DNA from: Streptomyces sp. NBC_00525
Lineage (GTDB): Bacteria; Actinomycetota; Actinomycetes; Streptomycetales; Streptomycetaceae
Reading direction: 5' to 3'
Length of the DNA: 64,000 bases
Assembly (NCBI RefSeq): GCF_036346595.1
Contig: NZ_CP107834.1
Coordinates: 62,001-126,000, forward strand
Both the position numbers and the translations under genes were made by a program. Numbering within the stretch: position 1 is the stretch's first letter; each line of letters starts with the position of its first letter. This document shows, piece by piece, positions 35,921-44,185 of this stretch. The notes under the pieces are model-generated. The model had not been told where the DNA came from. It made no database searches and saw only the letters and a program-made list of their open reading frames with translations.

Positions 35921-36550
35921 TCAGGCCGGGCCTGGCCGGAACATCGACAGGTCGACGTCGGGGAACAGGGTTTCCAGGGTGTGGCGGAAGCCGGCCACCT
36001 CGTCGTCGTCCTGGTTCTCGGCGCACAGCGAGCTGACCCATGACCAGCAGCCGCGTGCGGCGAAGGCGCGGTCGAGGTACGCCGCGAAGCCGTATCCGGT
36101 GCGGAGGCTCCCTTCGCCGAGGATGTGCAGATACGTCTCGTCGGGTACGGACCCATCCGGTGCCCTCATGAGGGCACCGCAGGACTCGGGCACGAAGATG
36201 TCGAAGGGGAGGACGTGCCGGAACCGGGGGTCGGCGTCGAGGAAGCCGCGCGCGGGGCCCTGCAGGAACACTTCGCCGATGGGCTGGATGCTGATGGTCC
36301 CCGTGTCGCGGTCCCCGCTTGGCCCGTCCGGATTCAGGGTGTGCGCCCATTCCAGGTAGCAGCCGTCCATCTCCGCGTAGAACCGTGCCAGGTCCGGCGG
36401 GAGCGAGCCGCCGCAGGCGGTGGCCGCCGCTTGGAGGTCCGCCTCGGTGGCCGGGTCGGCGAGGCTCGTGTATCTGACCTCGATGCGCGGGTGTTCCCGC
36501 AATCCGTCGAGCATGGTGTGGAACCGCTCCCGGTATCCTGCTCCGGCCAT
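35921..36550 (-). CDS. SUKH/SMI1-KNR4-like protein, candidate immunity factor
   Basis: In this 209-residue cytoplasmic protein, LADPATEADLQAAATACGGSLPPDLARFYAEMDGCYLEWAH (residues 29-70) matches the start of the SMI1/KNR4 fold: a helix, 'G.LP.dl..fy...nG', then a strand. The following IQPIGEVFLQGP, PFDIFVPESCGALMRAPDG and YLHILGEGSLRTGYGFAAYLDRAF continue the fold. SUKH proteins are frequent immunity proteins of polymorphic toxins. ATG 36550 follows AGGAGGT. The gene starts 29 bases after the stop of the DUF4157 protein, so the two form one transcript in toxin-immunity order. Confidence 0.75.
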   Translation of the reverse strand: MAGAGYRERFHTMLDGLREHPRIEVRYTSLADPATEADLQAAATACGGSLPPDLARFYAEMDGCYLEWAHTLNPDGPSGDRDTGTISIQPIGEVFLQGPARGFLDADPRFRHVLPFDIFVPESCGALMRAPDGSVPDETYLHILGEGSLRTGYGFAAYLDRAFAARGCWSWVSSLCAENQDDDEVAGFRHTLETLFPDVDLSMFRPGPA

Positions 36551-36579
36551 CGGAAACCACCTCCTTCGTTCCGTGTTGC

Positions 36580-38583
36580 CTATCGGCGGCCGCTGGTGCG
36601 AATGGTGCCGGCGGCCACACCCCGTGCGCGTTCCTCTTCCCGCAGTCCGGGGCTGATGAATTTGCAGTAGCTGGTGTACATGGCCGGAGTCAGCTGGTTC
36701 GCGTCGCGCCTCGCGCGGACGAAGGCCTCGCGCTCGCCGGCAGTCGGGCCGCCCCGCTGCATGGCCCATTCATCGATGTATCGGCTCCGGTTCTGGTCGG
36801 CGAACAAGCCCTGGAACCCGGCGGCATCCATGCCGTCCATGGCCTCGATCCTTTGCAGAGGATCACAGAGCTTGAATATCTGCATGTTGGTGCGGGCGAG
36901 TTCCAGGCCGATGTCACCGAGATGGGCCAGGCAGTCCGAACCGGCCGCCAGGACGACGGTGTCCCAGTCCTGTCGGGGAACCAGGCGCACGATTGCCTGC
37001 AGGTGCGGTTGCGTCGGGACGGAGTAGAGCGGAGACATGATCATCTCCGCGAAGTCACGCGGAGCGGTCAAGTATCCATGGTGGTTCGCCAATTGGAGGA
37101 CATCGGCCGGTGTGAGTTGGCAGAGCACACTCGCCCGGGCTGCCGTGTCGAAGCTCTGGTAGATGCCGGGATAGTTGATCAGCATGTGCGACTTCAGGGC
37201 TGCCGGGACAAGTTCATAGGCCTGAGCCTGTTCCTGCTTGCTGGCATGCGGCTGGCCAACGGGTTTGAGCAGTGCGTCCAGGGCCGCCGGGGTCGCCACA
37301 TTCTGCAGTACCTGCTGTTGCGCGGGGGTGAGCGCACCGGCGGGCTGGTCGATCCGTTCGTGCCACTGCTCCTTTCGCGGCCCAGGGGTCGTCGAGTTCT
37401 GCATCAGGCCCCATTCCATCCACATGTCGCTGGGGATGACGGAGGCGAAGTCGTTCGCGACGTTCGAACTGTTCCGGTACTGCACCCAGGTGTGCAGCCA
37501 GATCGTCTCGCCCTGCTCGACCGCGTTCTTCGCGCTCATCTCCGGGCCGGCCGACATGGAACTGTTGACGACCGCCGGCCCGGGGGCGAGGTTGTACGTC
37601 TTGTCCCCGGGTCCGCCGAGCCGCCCGTTCCACAAGTGCATGCGCACGGCGTTGTAATGCGAGTTCTGGACTCCGGGGATGCGGTTTCCCAGCGTGTGCC
37701 CGGCCTGTCGCAGCTCCTGCCAGCCGAACGTGTCGACCGTGGGCTGGTTCGCGCTCGGGCCCAGGGGCTTGCCCGCGATGTTGTGCACCTCCACCGACTG
37801 CGCCCGGTGGTCCGAGTTCACGATCGGGGGACTGTGGGTGACCGCGCGCTGGACGGTCGGCGCGCCGGCGGGCATCGGCCCGGTCGCCCGCTGGACCGGC
37901 GCCTGTGCCGCCTGCCGCGGTGACGCCGGGCCGTCTTCGCGTGCTTGCGCCTTCGGCACCGGTCCTGCCAGGACCCGGTGCGCGTTCGCTTCCGCCTCCC
38001 GCTCGAATCGGTCGTTCGGATCACTCACCTTGAGCCCCGCGCCGTTGGTCGTGCCGGCAACCGGTCCGGAGCGCTGCTGGATCACATGGGTGAGTTCGTG
38101 GGCGAGGGTGTGTTTGTCCGCCCCGCCTTCGCCGATGACGACGTGGCTGCCGCTGGTGTAGGCGCGGGCGCCGACTTCGGCCGCGGATGCCCGCGCGGCA
38201 CTGTCGGTGTGGATACGGACGTCGGAGAAGTCGGCGCCGAGCCGGGCCTCCATCTCGCTGCGTATTGCGGAGCCCAGGGGGCTGCCGCCACTGCGCAGCA
38301 CGGCGTGGACAGCTGAACGCTGGACCGCGGGCCGACCAGGGGCGCTGTGCTGATGGCCGCAGTCCGCCCCGTGGGCATGCTGCTCCTGAGCCTGGCCCGT
38401 GCGCTGGACGGAGGGCGACTGGGCAGCGGAGTAGCCGGAGAGCCGCAGCATTTGCACGACGGCGGCGTTGCCCGACGTGCTCTGGAGCGCGAGGAGCCGG
38501 GTCGCATCCATGAGCTCGGGTTTACGGGCTTGGGAGGCTCGGGACTCGGTGGTCCGGTCCGGGTGCTGCTTGTGCTGTGCCAA
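36580..38583 (-). CDS. eCIS-core (DUF4157) protein with nuclease-like and helical C-terminal regions
   Basis: This 667-residue protein has the DUF4157/eCIS core at residues 97-172, including GSPLGSAIRSEMEARLGADFSDVRIHTDS and the zinc-protease-type HELTHVIQQ (His162, Glu163, His166), with FEREAEANAHRV near 193-204 as possible third ligand. PxVQR repeats (PAVQRS, APVQRA, PTVQRA) are typical. Residues 262-400 contain AGHTLGN..NSHYNAVRMHLWNGRLGGPGDKTYNLAPGPAVVNSSMS, resembling DNA/RNA non-specific endonuclease-like or related toxin domains. The last 260 residues are helical. TTG 38583 follows AAAGGT; upstream starts give poor sequence. It is likely a cargo or toxin of an extracellular contractile injection system; no structural genes of one are here. 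Confidence 0.75.
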   Translation of the reverse strand: MAQHKQHPDRTTESRASQARKPELMDATRLLALQSTSGNAAVVQMLRLSGYSAAQSPSVQRTGQAQEQHAHGADCGHQHSAPGRPAVQRSAVHAVLRSGGSPLGSAIRSEMEARLGADFSDVRIHTDSAARASAAEVGARAYTSGSHVVIGEGGADKHTLAHELTHVIQQRSGPVAGTTNGAGLKVSDPNDRFEREAEANAHRVLAGPVPKAQAREDGPASPRQAAQAPVQRATGPMPAGAPTVQRAVTHSPPIVNSDHRAQSVEVHNIAGKPLGPSANQPTVDTFGWQELRQAGHTLGNRIPGVQNSHYNAVRMHLWNGRLGGPGDKTYNLAPGPAVVNSSMSAGPEMSAKNAVEQGETIWLHTWVQYRNSSNVANDFASVIPSDMWMEWGLMQNSTTPGPRKEQWHERIDQPAGALTPAQQQVLQNVATPAALDALLKPVGQPHASKQEQAQAYELVPAALKSHMLINYPGIYQSFDTAARASVLCQLTPADVLQLANHHGYLTAPRDFAEMIMSPLYSVPTQPHLQAIVRLVPRQDWDTVVLAAGSDCLAHLGDIGLELARTNMQIFKLCDPLQRIEAMDGMDAAGFQGLFADQNRSRYIDEWAMQRGGPTAGEREAFVRARRDANQLTPAMYTSYCKFISPGLREEERARGVAAGTIRTSGRR

Positions 38584-38763
38584 CGGAGTACCTTTCAGGG
38601 GGCTGACACCAACCACGAGACCCGCCTTCGGCTTCTCGCCGCCAGGTCTGTGAGGGCACTGCTGAGGCACTGATCCTTGCCTGATTGTGTCGGTCGCCGG
38701 CCGGCCCGAACAACTGGGTGTCTGGCCGGCCCGTGTTCTTGGCTGCGGGCAGCCGATCGGGCT

Positions 38764-39747
38764 TCAGGCGTAGCGTGCGAAAAGTGCCTGGAGGTATCCC
38801 TCCAGACGCCTGGTCAGCAGGGCGGGGGTCAGATCGGCGCGGCCCACCTCGCGCCACGGGACGGCGACCTTCTCCGCGTCCGGAGCGAAGGCCAAGGCGT
38901 CCAGCAGACGCCAGTAGAGATGAGAAGCGTGGTCCTCAGCCAGCGTTCCTCCCGCCGCAACGTAGAGGTCGGCGAACCGCATGCCGGCGGAAACCCCGTG
39001 AAGGAGGGCGAGGGCTGTCGAGCAATGGGCCACGTCCAGGTCGGCCGGTCCCCACGAGGTCTCCACCCAGTCGACGACGCCGCTGATGCGCAACCCGTCG
39101 TCCTCGCCGGTGAAGAGGACATTGCCGGGATGGAAGTCCCGGTGCAGGAAACAGGCCCGGTAGTCCGGCGGTTCGCGGCGGATTACGTCCACGGCCCGTT
39201 GCCACAGCTCGGGCCGCTCGGTGTCTGCGGGTGGGCTCACCCGCTCGGGAGAGGTCCACGCCTGATAGGTGCGAGGCCGTTCCTGCGCGGTCACGGGCAG
39301 CCTGTGGATGCGTAGCAACTGGTGGGCGAGCAGTTCGGCACGCTGGTCGGCGCCCTCTTCGCCCAGGCGCACGGTCCCCGGCAGCATGGACATCAGCAGG
39401 GACGGGTGGTCGCAGTGCTGTGCCGTCGGGTCCGCGGCCACCAGCGTGGCCGCAGGGACTTCCGTGCTGCCGAGCAGGCGCAGGACCGCTGCCTCGCGGG
39501 TCAGCAGGCCCTCCGCGTGGCGAACGTAGAAGGGCTTGACGAAAGACCGTAGGACCAGCGACCGCCGACCGCCCGGCCCGCCGATGTCCAGCCGACGCAT
39601 TTCCGACGTCCAGCCGCCACGTAACCGCGCGACATCCTCGATGCGTTCTGTCTCGGAGAGACCCTTCTCCACCCAGGCACGCGTCGCGCCCCAGCCCTGG
39701 TCATCAAGATTGCTACCGGTGTGCTCGGTTCCCTCGCCCGCAGCCAT
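38764..39747 (-). CDS. Aminoglycoside-phosphotransferase-family kinase
   Basis: This 327-residue small-molecule kinase of the APH/choline kinase fold has the catalytic loop CFLHRDFHPGNVLFTGED (HxDxxxxN, base Asp near 208) and the metal-binding VVDWVETSWGPADLDVAH. The N-lobe has a strand-rich start and VLRSF...REAAVLRLLGSTEVPAATLVAAD. It could phosphorylate an antibiotic or a metabolite such as a sugar or homoserine; the sequence alone does not tell. It lies 180 bases upstream of the DUF4157 gene start on the same strand but seems independent. Confidence 0.85.
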   Translation of the reverse strand: MAAGEGTEHTGSNLDDQGWGATRAWVEKGLSETERIEDVARLRGGWTSEMRRLDIGGPGGRRSLVLRSFVKPFYVRHAEGLLTREAAVLRLLGSTEVPAATLVAADPTAQHCDHPSLLMSMLPGTVRLGEEGADQRAELLAHQLLRIHRLPVTAQERPRTYQAWTSPERVSPPADTERPELWQRAVDVIRREPPDYRACFLHRDFHPGNVLFTGEDDGLRISGVVDWVETSWGPADLDVAHCSTALALLHGVSAGMRFADLYVAAGGTLAEDHASHLYWRLLDALAFAPDAEKVAVPWREVGRADLTPALLTRRLEGYLQALFARYA

Positions 39748-40274
39748 GGGGGCAGGCTACTCAATTGTTCAGCGGATTCCTTGGTCACCTCTCGTGGCCA
39801 ACTTCGGATCGGGCAAGGGCGAAGGCGCGCTGCTCGTGGAACGGCCGCCTGGTTCGAAGGTGGCGGTGGAGCTGTCCGGGGCAGGGGTTGGGCGGGTGGC
39901 GCTGGGCGGCTGCCGGGCGCGGATCGATACCACCGCGTGCGGCTGGAGCAGCAACCCCGGTTCCGTTTCGCTGCGGGCTGTGTGGGTGTCAGAGGCTGAT
40001 GACGGCCCGGACGCGACGGCCGTGCACGCCGGTGTCCGTACCGCATCCCGTCATGACAACGGCTTCTTCGCCCCCGCCCTGCATGTCGGGTTGGTGAAGG
40101 ACACGAGCCATAGCTCATCGTCTCGACCGTGACGTTCCGCGCCGCTGTCAATGCCAGGCTCAGGCTGTGCCGAGCCTTACCCTCCGGGGGTAAGTACTGG
40201 AAGTCGTGACTGTCACGGCGCCGAAGCCCGCGGGCTCGGAGGCACGCGTGGCAGAGGACGGAGGAGGCGCCCTG
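39748..40274. other. Gap with a possible gene remnant on + (about 39790-40132)
   Basis: One + frame reads PLVANFGSGKGEGALLVERPP, AVELSGAGVGRVALGGC and VSLRAVWVSEADDGPDATAVHAG with strongly GC-rich third positions up to TGA 40130-40132. It looks coding but has no convincing start, because its beginning overlaps the divergent phosphotransferase gene. It may be the remnant of a beta-rich protein. The rest holds the DUF302 promoter region. Confidence 0.35.
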
Positions 40275-40694
40275 ATGCCGTACGACCGCACAGTGACCGT
40301 CAAGGGACCTTTCGATCAGGTCCAGCAGAACGTCCGCAGCGCCCTGGCCGACCAGGGTTTCGGCGTCCTGACCGAGATCGACGTGCAGGCGACCCTCAAG
40401 GCGAAGCTCGATCACGACATGGAGCCCTATCTGATCCTCGGCGCCTGCAGCCCTCCCCTCGCCCACCGGGCTCTGGAGGTCGACCGTTCCATCGGGCTGC
40501 TGCTGCCCTGCAACATCGTCGTGCGAGCCGATGGCGACGAGGTGGTCGTGCAGGCCTTCGACCCCGACGCCATGGTCAACCTCACCGGCCTCGACGCCAT
40601 CGCGCCCGTAGCCGAGGAGGCCACCCGCCGGCTCGACGCCACCCTCGCCGCCGTAGAGGCCGCCGGGCGCAACCGCCAGGACGGCTCTGCTTGA
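40275..40694 (+). CDS. DUF302 domain protein
   Basis: This 139-residue protein follows the DUF302 pattern: YDRTVTVKGPFDQVQQNVRSALADQGFGVLTEIDVQATLKAKL...PYLILGACSPPLAHRALEVDRSIGLLLPCNIVVR. The family fold is related to TBP-like alpha/beta modules and its role is unknown. ATG 40275 is preferred because GGAGGAGG lies 7 bases upstream; GTG 40206 would add a 23-residue tail. Confidence 0.88.
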   Translation: MPYDRTVTVKGPFDQVQQNVRSALADQGFGVLTEIDVQATLKAKLDHDMEPYLILGACSPPLAHRALEVDRSIGLLLPCNIVVRADGDEVVVQAFDPDAMVNLTGLDAIAPVAEEATRRLDATLAAVEAAGRNRQDGSA

Positions 40695-40907
40695 CAGTTC
40701 GACATGCGTACGCCGCACCAAGAGCCGTCCTTGGGGACCAGGCAGTGGTCGTTGAGCAAGGGAATGCGCCGGTGATCAGCGGGCCGCATCCATCCGGCGC
40801 GCGTCCTGCGAACTCCAGGGTGAAGTGGTCCTCGCCGGCGATGAACCCGTGCAGCGGCGCCCCGGCTTTGCCGCTGCCCGCACCTCTGCCCTCTTCTCCA
40901 GCAGAGG

Positions 40908-41603
40908 TCACGGGCCGCTGGGCCGGGAAGAGGAAGCCGCGGGGCGCACGCACTGCAACTGCCGTTCGTGGATGTCTCCCAAGACGTCCTCCACCTGGAT
41001 TCTCACGTCAAGGACCGCGAGCCGCTCCATCGCCCGGGGGCCGAGGGCCAGAATTTCCATGCCGTCTCTACCGGTGCTGGTCATCGGTATGGCTGCTCCC
41101 CTGCCAAGATGCAGGAGAAAGAAGTCCTCGCCTCTGGCCAGGTCCAACGATGCCAGTGAGTCCACTGTGGCGCGCCACGTCATCCAGCCCGATCGGAGGG
41201 CGGCCGACTCAGGGCACTGCGCGGAGACCTGGACCTGGTAGGCGACAGAATGAACCACAGACCTGCCGCCTCCCGCGTTGATGAGACGCACGGTGCGCCG
41301 GGAGTTGTCGAGTTCGCCGCTGTTACCGGCAGCCGCGGACCAGCTCAGGACGGGCCGCATCGTCTGCGAGAGCTGGGAACGCGTCAGAACGATGCCCGTC
41401 AGCAGGGCAACGATGGCAGCACACGTCGAAGCATCGAGCAAGGTGAAGCGCCACGGCCAGCCCTCACGAACGTCGGCCCCCAGATTCGACTTGATGATCT
41501 CCCAGACCAGGTCGGCCAGAGCGAACCCGAGCAGGGCTCGCGGCCACCGCAAGGTCCTGCCACTGATCGAGACACGGCGCTGTTCCCACCGAGACTGCTC
41601 CAC
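40908..41603 (-). CDS. Membrane protein of unknown function, two N-terminal TM segments
   Basis: This 231-residue protein has hydrophobic segments around PRALLGFALADLVWEII and ASTCAAIVALLTGIVLT near the N-terminus, followed by a soluble beta-rich region of about 150 residues with no family I recognise. GTG 41603 is chosen because GGGGGAGGG lies just upstream and the extension before it is Arg/Pro-rich. It has no operon partner. Confidence 0.6.
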   Translation of the reverse strand: MEQSRWEQRRVSISGRTLRWPRALLGFALADLVWEIIKSNLGADVREGWPWRFTLLDASTCAAIVALLTGIVLTRSQLSQTMRPVLSWSAAAGNSGELDNSRRTVRLINAGGGRSVVHSVAYQVQVSAQCPESAALRSGWMTWRATVDSLASLDLARGEDFFLLHLGRGAAIPMTSTGRDGMEILALGPRAMERLAVLDVRIQVEDVLGDIHERQLQCVRPAASSSRPSGP

Positions 41604-41756
41604 ATGCCCTCCCCCACACCCTTCACCCCAAGGACACCATGCAGGGCACGGCGCTGGGACACAACGCCGCGTACGCACCCGGCTCTTCACAGGGGTCCGG
41701 CCGGCTCTTGTCTCTCTGGCTTCACGTTGGTCGGGACGCGTGCGAGGGTGGTGGCC

Positions 41757-41999
41757 ATGCCGCAGCTTGGTCACCGCTTCCGGTCGTTCAGGTTCGCGTT
41801 CGGGTTCGCCCCGACGAGCTTCGCGGCGTGCCTGGAGACAGGCGGTTCGGTCCTGGAGCACGCCCTGGCGAATGGGGCGACGCTGTGTGGCATCCCTCGG
41901 TCTCAGGTGACGGTCTACCGGCATCTGTTCGTCGCGAAGAGGATTGGGCGGTGCCCGGACTGCCGGGTGAGGGCAGTCGCCGCCTCGTCCGGGCCCTGA
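41757..41999 (+). CDS. Small hypothetical protein with CxxC
   Basis: An 80-codon frame (MPQLGHRFRSFRFAFGFAP...LEHALANGATLCGIPRSQVTVYRHLFVAKRIGRCPDCRVRAV). One GRCPDCRV pair could bind zinc with other Cys. Third positions are GC-rich. No family is recognised and no clear ribosome site is seen, so support is moderate. It lies 156 bases before the cytochrome b gene. Confidence 0.45.
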   Translation: MPQLGHRFRSFRFAFGFAPTSFAACLETGGSVLEHALANGATLCGIPRSQVTVYRHLFVAKRIGRCPDCRVRAVAASSGP

Positions 42000-42155
42000 G
42001 TTGGGACACACCTGGCGAGCGGGAACGCCATCGCGTCAGATGTCACGTCCCGCCGCCGGCGGCACCGCATGACCCTCGTCCGTGATCTCTCTCCGTACAC
42101 GGGGTACGACTTATCCGGACTCTCCAGTGTTTATCCGACGGGCGAAGGTGCACCG

Positions 42156-43835
42156 ATGCGGCTGTTCAAGGCGAAGGAGCAGGTGGAAGCACGCGCGCGG
42201 AGCGCGGGCGCGAGGGCGGCGGATGCCGTGGACGCGCGGCTTCCGCTCGCCGGGGCCGCCCGCGCACTGCTGCGGAAGGCCTTCCCGGACCACTGGTCCT
42301 TCCTCCTCGGCGAGCTCGCCCTGTACAGCTTCGTCGTCCTCGTGGTCACCGGCGTCTACCTGACCCTGTTCTTCCAGCCGTCCATGACCGAGTCGGTCTA
42401 CCTCGGCTCGTACGCCCCGCTGCGCGGGGTCCGCGTGTCGGAGGCGTACGCCAGCACCCTCCGCATCAGCTTCGACGTACGCGGCGGCCTGCTGATCCGG
42501 CAGATCCACCACTGGGCGGCGCTCGTCTTCGTCGCCTCGATCGGCGCGCACATGCTGCGCGTCTTCTTCACCGGCGCGTTCCGCAGGCCGCGCGAGGTCA
42601 ACTGGACGGTGGGGGTGACGATGTTCCTCCTCGCCCTCCTGGAAGGCTTCGCCGGCTACTCGCTCCCCGACGACCTGCTGTCCGGTACGGGGCTGCGCAC
42701 CGCACAGGGCATCATGCTGTCGATCCCGGTTGTCGGCACGTATCTGAGCTTCTTCGTCTTCGGCGGCGAGTATCCGGGCGACGACATCGTCTCCCGGCTC
42801 TATCCCGTCCACATCCTGCTGGTCCCCGGGCTGCTCCTGGCCCTGATCAGCCTGCACCTGCTGCTCGTCGTGCACCTGAAACACACCCAGTGGGCCGGGC
42901 CGGGGCGCACCGGCCGCAACGTCGTCGGCAAGCCGCTGCTGCCGCAGTACGCGGCCAAGTCGGCCGGTCTCTTCTTCATCGTCTTCGGCGTGCTCGCCGT
43001 GCTGGGGGCCGTCGCCCAGATCAACCCCATCTGGGACTACGGCCCCTACCACACCGACCAGGTCTCCACCGGCTCCCAGCCCGACTGGTACGTCGGCTTC
43101 CTGGAAGGCGCCCTGCGGCTGATGCCCGGCGTCGAGACCCGGCTGTGGGGCCACACGCTGATGTGGAACCCGCTGGTCCCCGGCGTGCTGCTGCCCGGCG
43201 CGCTCTTCCTCGTGCTGTACGCGTACCCGTTCTTCGAGCGCTGGATCACCGGAGGCTCGGGCGAGCGCCACCTCTGCGACCGCCCCCGCGACCGGCCGGT
43301 CCGCACCGGCCTGGGCGTGGGCGCCCTCACGGCCTACGCGGTGCTGCTGCTCGCCGGGGGCCAGGACGTGATCGCCGCCGTCTTCGACGTACCGGTGCAT
43401 GGGCTGACCTGGGTGTTCCGCATCGCCCTGGTCGTCCTGCCCCCGGTGGCGTTCGTGGTGACCGACCGGCTCTGCCTGGCCCTCCAGGCGCACGACCGGG
43501 AGCTGCTGACGGACGGCGAGGAGACCGGGGGCGTGGAGCAGTCGGTGGAGGGCGGCTACCACCCGGAGCACGCCCCGCTGCCCGAGGAGAAGCGGTACGC
43601 CCTGCTGGCGCGGGAGCTCCCCAGGCCGCTGGACGTCCCCGCGCCCCGGTGCGCCGCCGCGCGCACCCGGTTCGCCCGGCGGCTGCGAGCACGGCTCAGC
43701 CACTGGTACTACCGCGATCAGGTGCGCCCCGGGATGACGCCGGAGCAGGAGCGCGAGGCCGAGGAACTGCTGGCCGGACCGCGCCGGCCGGGTGATCAGC
43801 GCGCCGGGTCGGGGTTCTGGAACACGAAGCCGTAG
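42156..43835 (+). CDS. Cytochrome b subunit of a bc-type complex (QcrB paralogue)
   Basis: This 559-residue heme b membrane protein transfers electrons from menaquinol. N-terminal cytochrome b core: LLIRQIHHWAALVFVASIGAHMLRVFFTGAFR and HILLVPGLLLALISLHLLLVVHLKHTQ carry the four heme His residues. EGFAGYSLPDDLLSGTGLR and a late PxWY-type segment (GSQPDWYVGFLEGALRLMPG) mark quinol-site regions. A cytosolic tail of about 120 residues follows. ATG 42156 follows GAAGGTG. Unlike the usual qcrCAB operon, no QcrA or QcrC gene is here, so it is an extra copy beside ctaD/ctaF. Its 3' end overlaps ctaF on the other strand by 40 bases. Confidence 0.88.
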   Translation: MRLFKAKEQVEARARSAGARAADAVDARLPLAGAARALLRKAFPDHWSFLLGELALYSFVVLVVTGVYLTLFFQPSMTESVYLGSYAPLRGVRVSEAYASTLRISFDVRGGLLIRQIHHWAALVFVASIGAHMLRVFFTGAFRRPREVNWTVGVTMFLLALLEGFAGYSLPDDLLSGTGLRTAQGIMLSIPVVGTYLSFFVFGGEYPGDDIVSRLYPVHILLVPGLLLALISLHLLLVVHLKHTQWAGPGRTGRNVVGKPLLPQYAAKSAGLFFIVFGVLAVLGAVAQINPIWDYGPYHTDQVSTGSQPDWYVGFLEGALRLMPGVETRLWGHTLMWNPLVPGVLLPGALFLVLYAYPFFERWITGGSGERHLCDRPRDRPVRTGLGVGALTAYAVLLLAGGQDVIAAVFDVPVHGLTWVFRIALVVLPPVAFVVTDRLCLALQAHDRELLTDGEETGGVEQSVEGGYHPEHAPLPEEKRYALLARELPRPLDVPAPRCAAARTRFARRLRARLSHWYYRDQVRPGMTPEQEREAEELLAGPRRPGDQRAGSGFWNTKP

Positions 43836-44185
43836 ACGCCCGGGATCAGCACGCCGACCCCGATGAGAAACAGCCACAGCCCCTCGACCGTGCCCAGGCC
43901 CAGCAGCGCCGTACCGGCCGCACTGATCGCCGGGTAGTAGCTGCGTGCCGGGAAGTAGCCGCGCCGGCCGCTCGCCTCGTGGACGCGCGCGTCCTCGCGG
44001 TCCTCCGGGCGCGGGGCCGTCCGGTGGGCCTGGCGCCACAGGAAGGCGGAGATCAGTGCCGCCATCAGGCCCGACACGGCGAGCGCCGCGATGCCCGCCG
44101 GGTCCGGTGCGAAGGCCGCGTACACCCCACAGGTCACCGCGAAGAACAGCGCCACCCCGCTGAACAGCCACGCCTCGCCCTTCAT
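43796..44185 (-). CDS. ctaF: Cytochrome c oxidase subunit IV, CtaF-like
   Basis: This 129-residue small membrane protein of the actinobacterial aa3 oxidase has four hydrophobic segments ([40 protein letters not shown] and two after residue 85, including [25 protein letters not shown]) and the mid-protein [12 protein letters not shown]. It is encoded directly after ctaD with a 4-base overlap. The stop side overlaps the cytochrome b gene on the opposite strand. Confidence 0.82.
   Translation of the reverse strand: MKGEAWLFSGVALFFAVTCGVYAAFAPDPAGIAALAVSGLMAALISAFLWRQAHRTAPRPEDREDARVHEASGRRGYFPARSYYPAISAAGTALLGLGTVEGLWLFLIGVGVLIPGVYGFVFQNPDPAR

Noticed and set aside
33943..36156. 737-codon minus frame opposite the gentisate operon
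   Set aside because: Antisense, with repetitive Gly/Val/Asp composition and no domain; neighbouring enzymes are certain.
40151..41281. 376-codon plus frame spanning the DUF302 gene and beyond
   Set aside because: Out of phase with the DUF302 gene, Arg/Pro-rich, and antisense to the membrane protein at 40908-41603.
42111..44171. 686-codon minus frame opposite cytochrome b
   Set aside because: Antisense to a clear membrane protein; only its 43796-44185 region in another phase is a real gene (ctaF).
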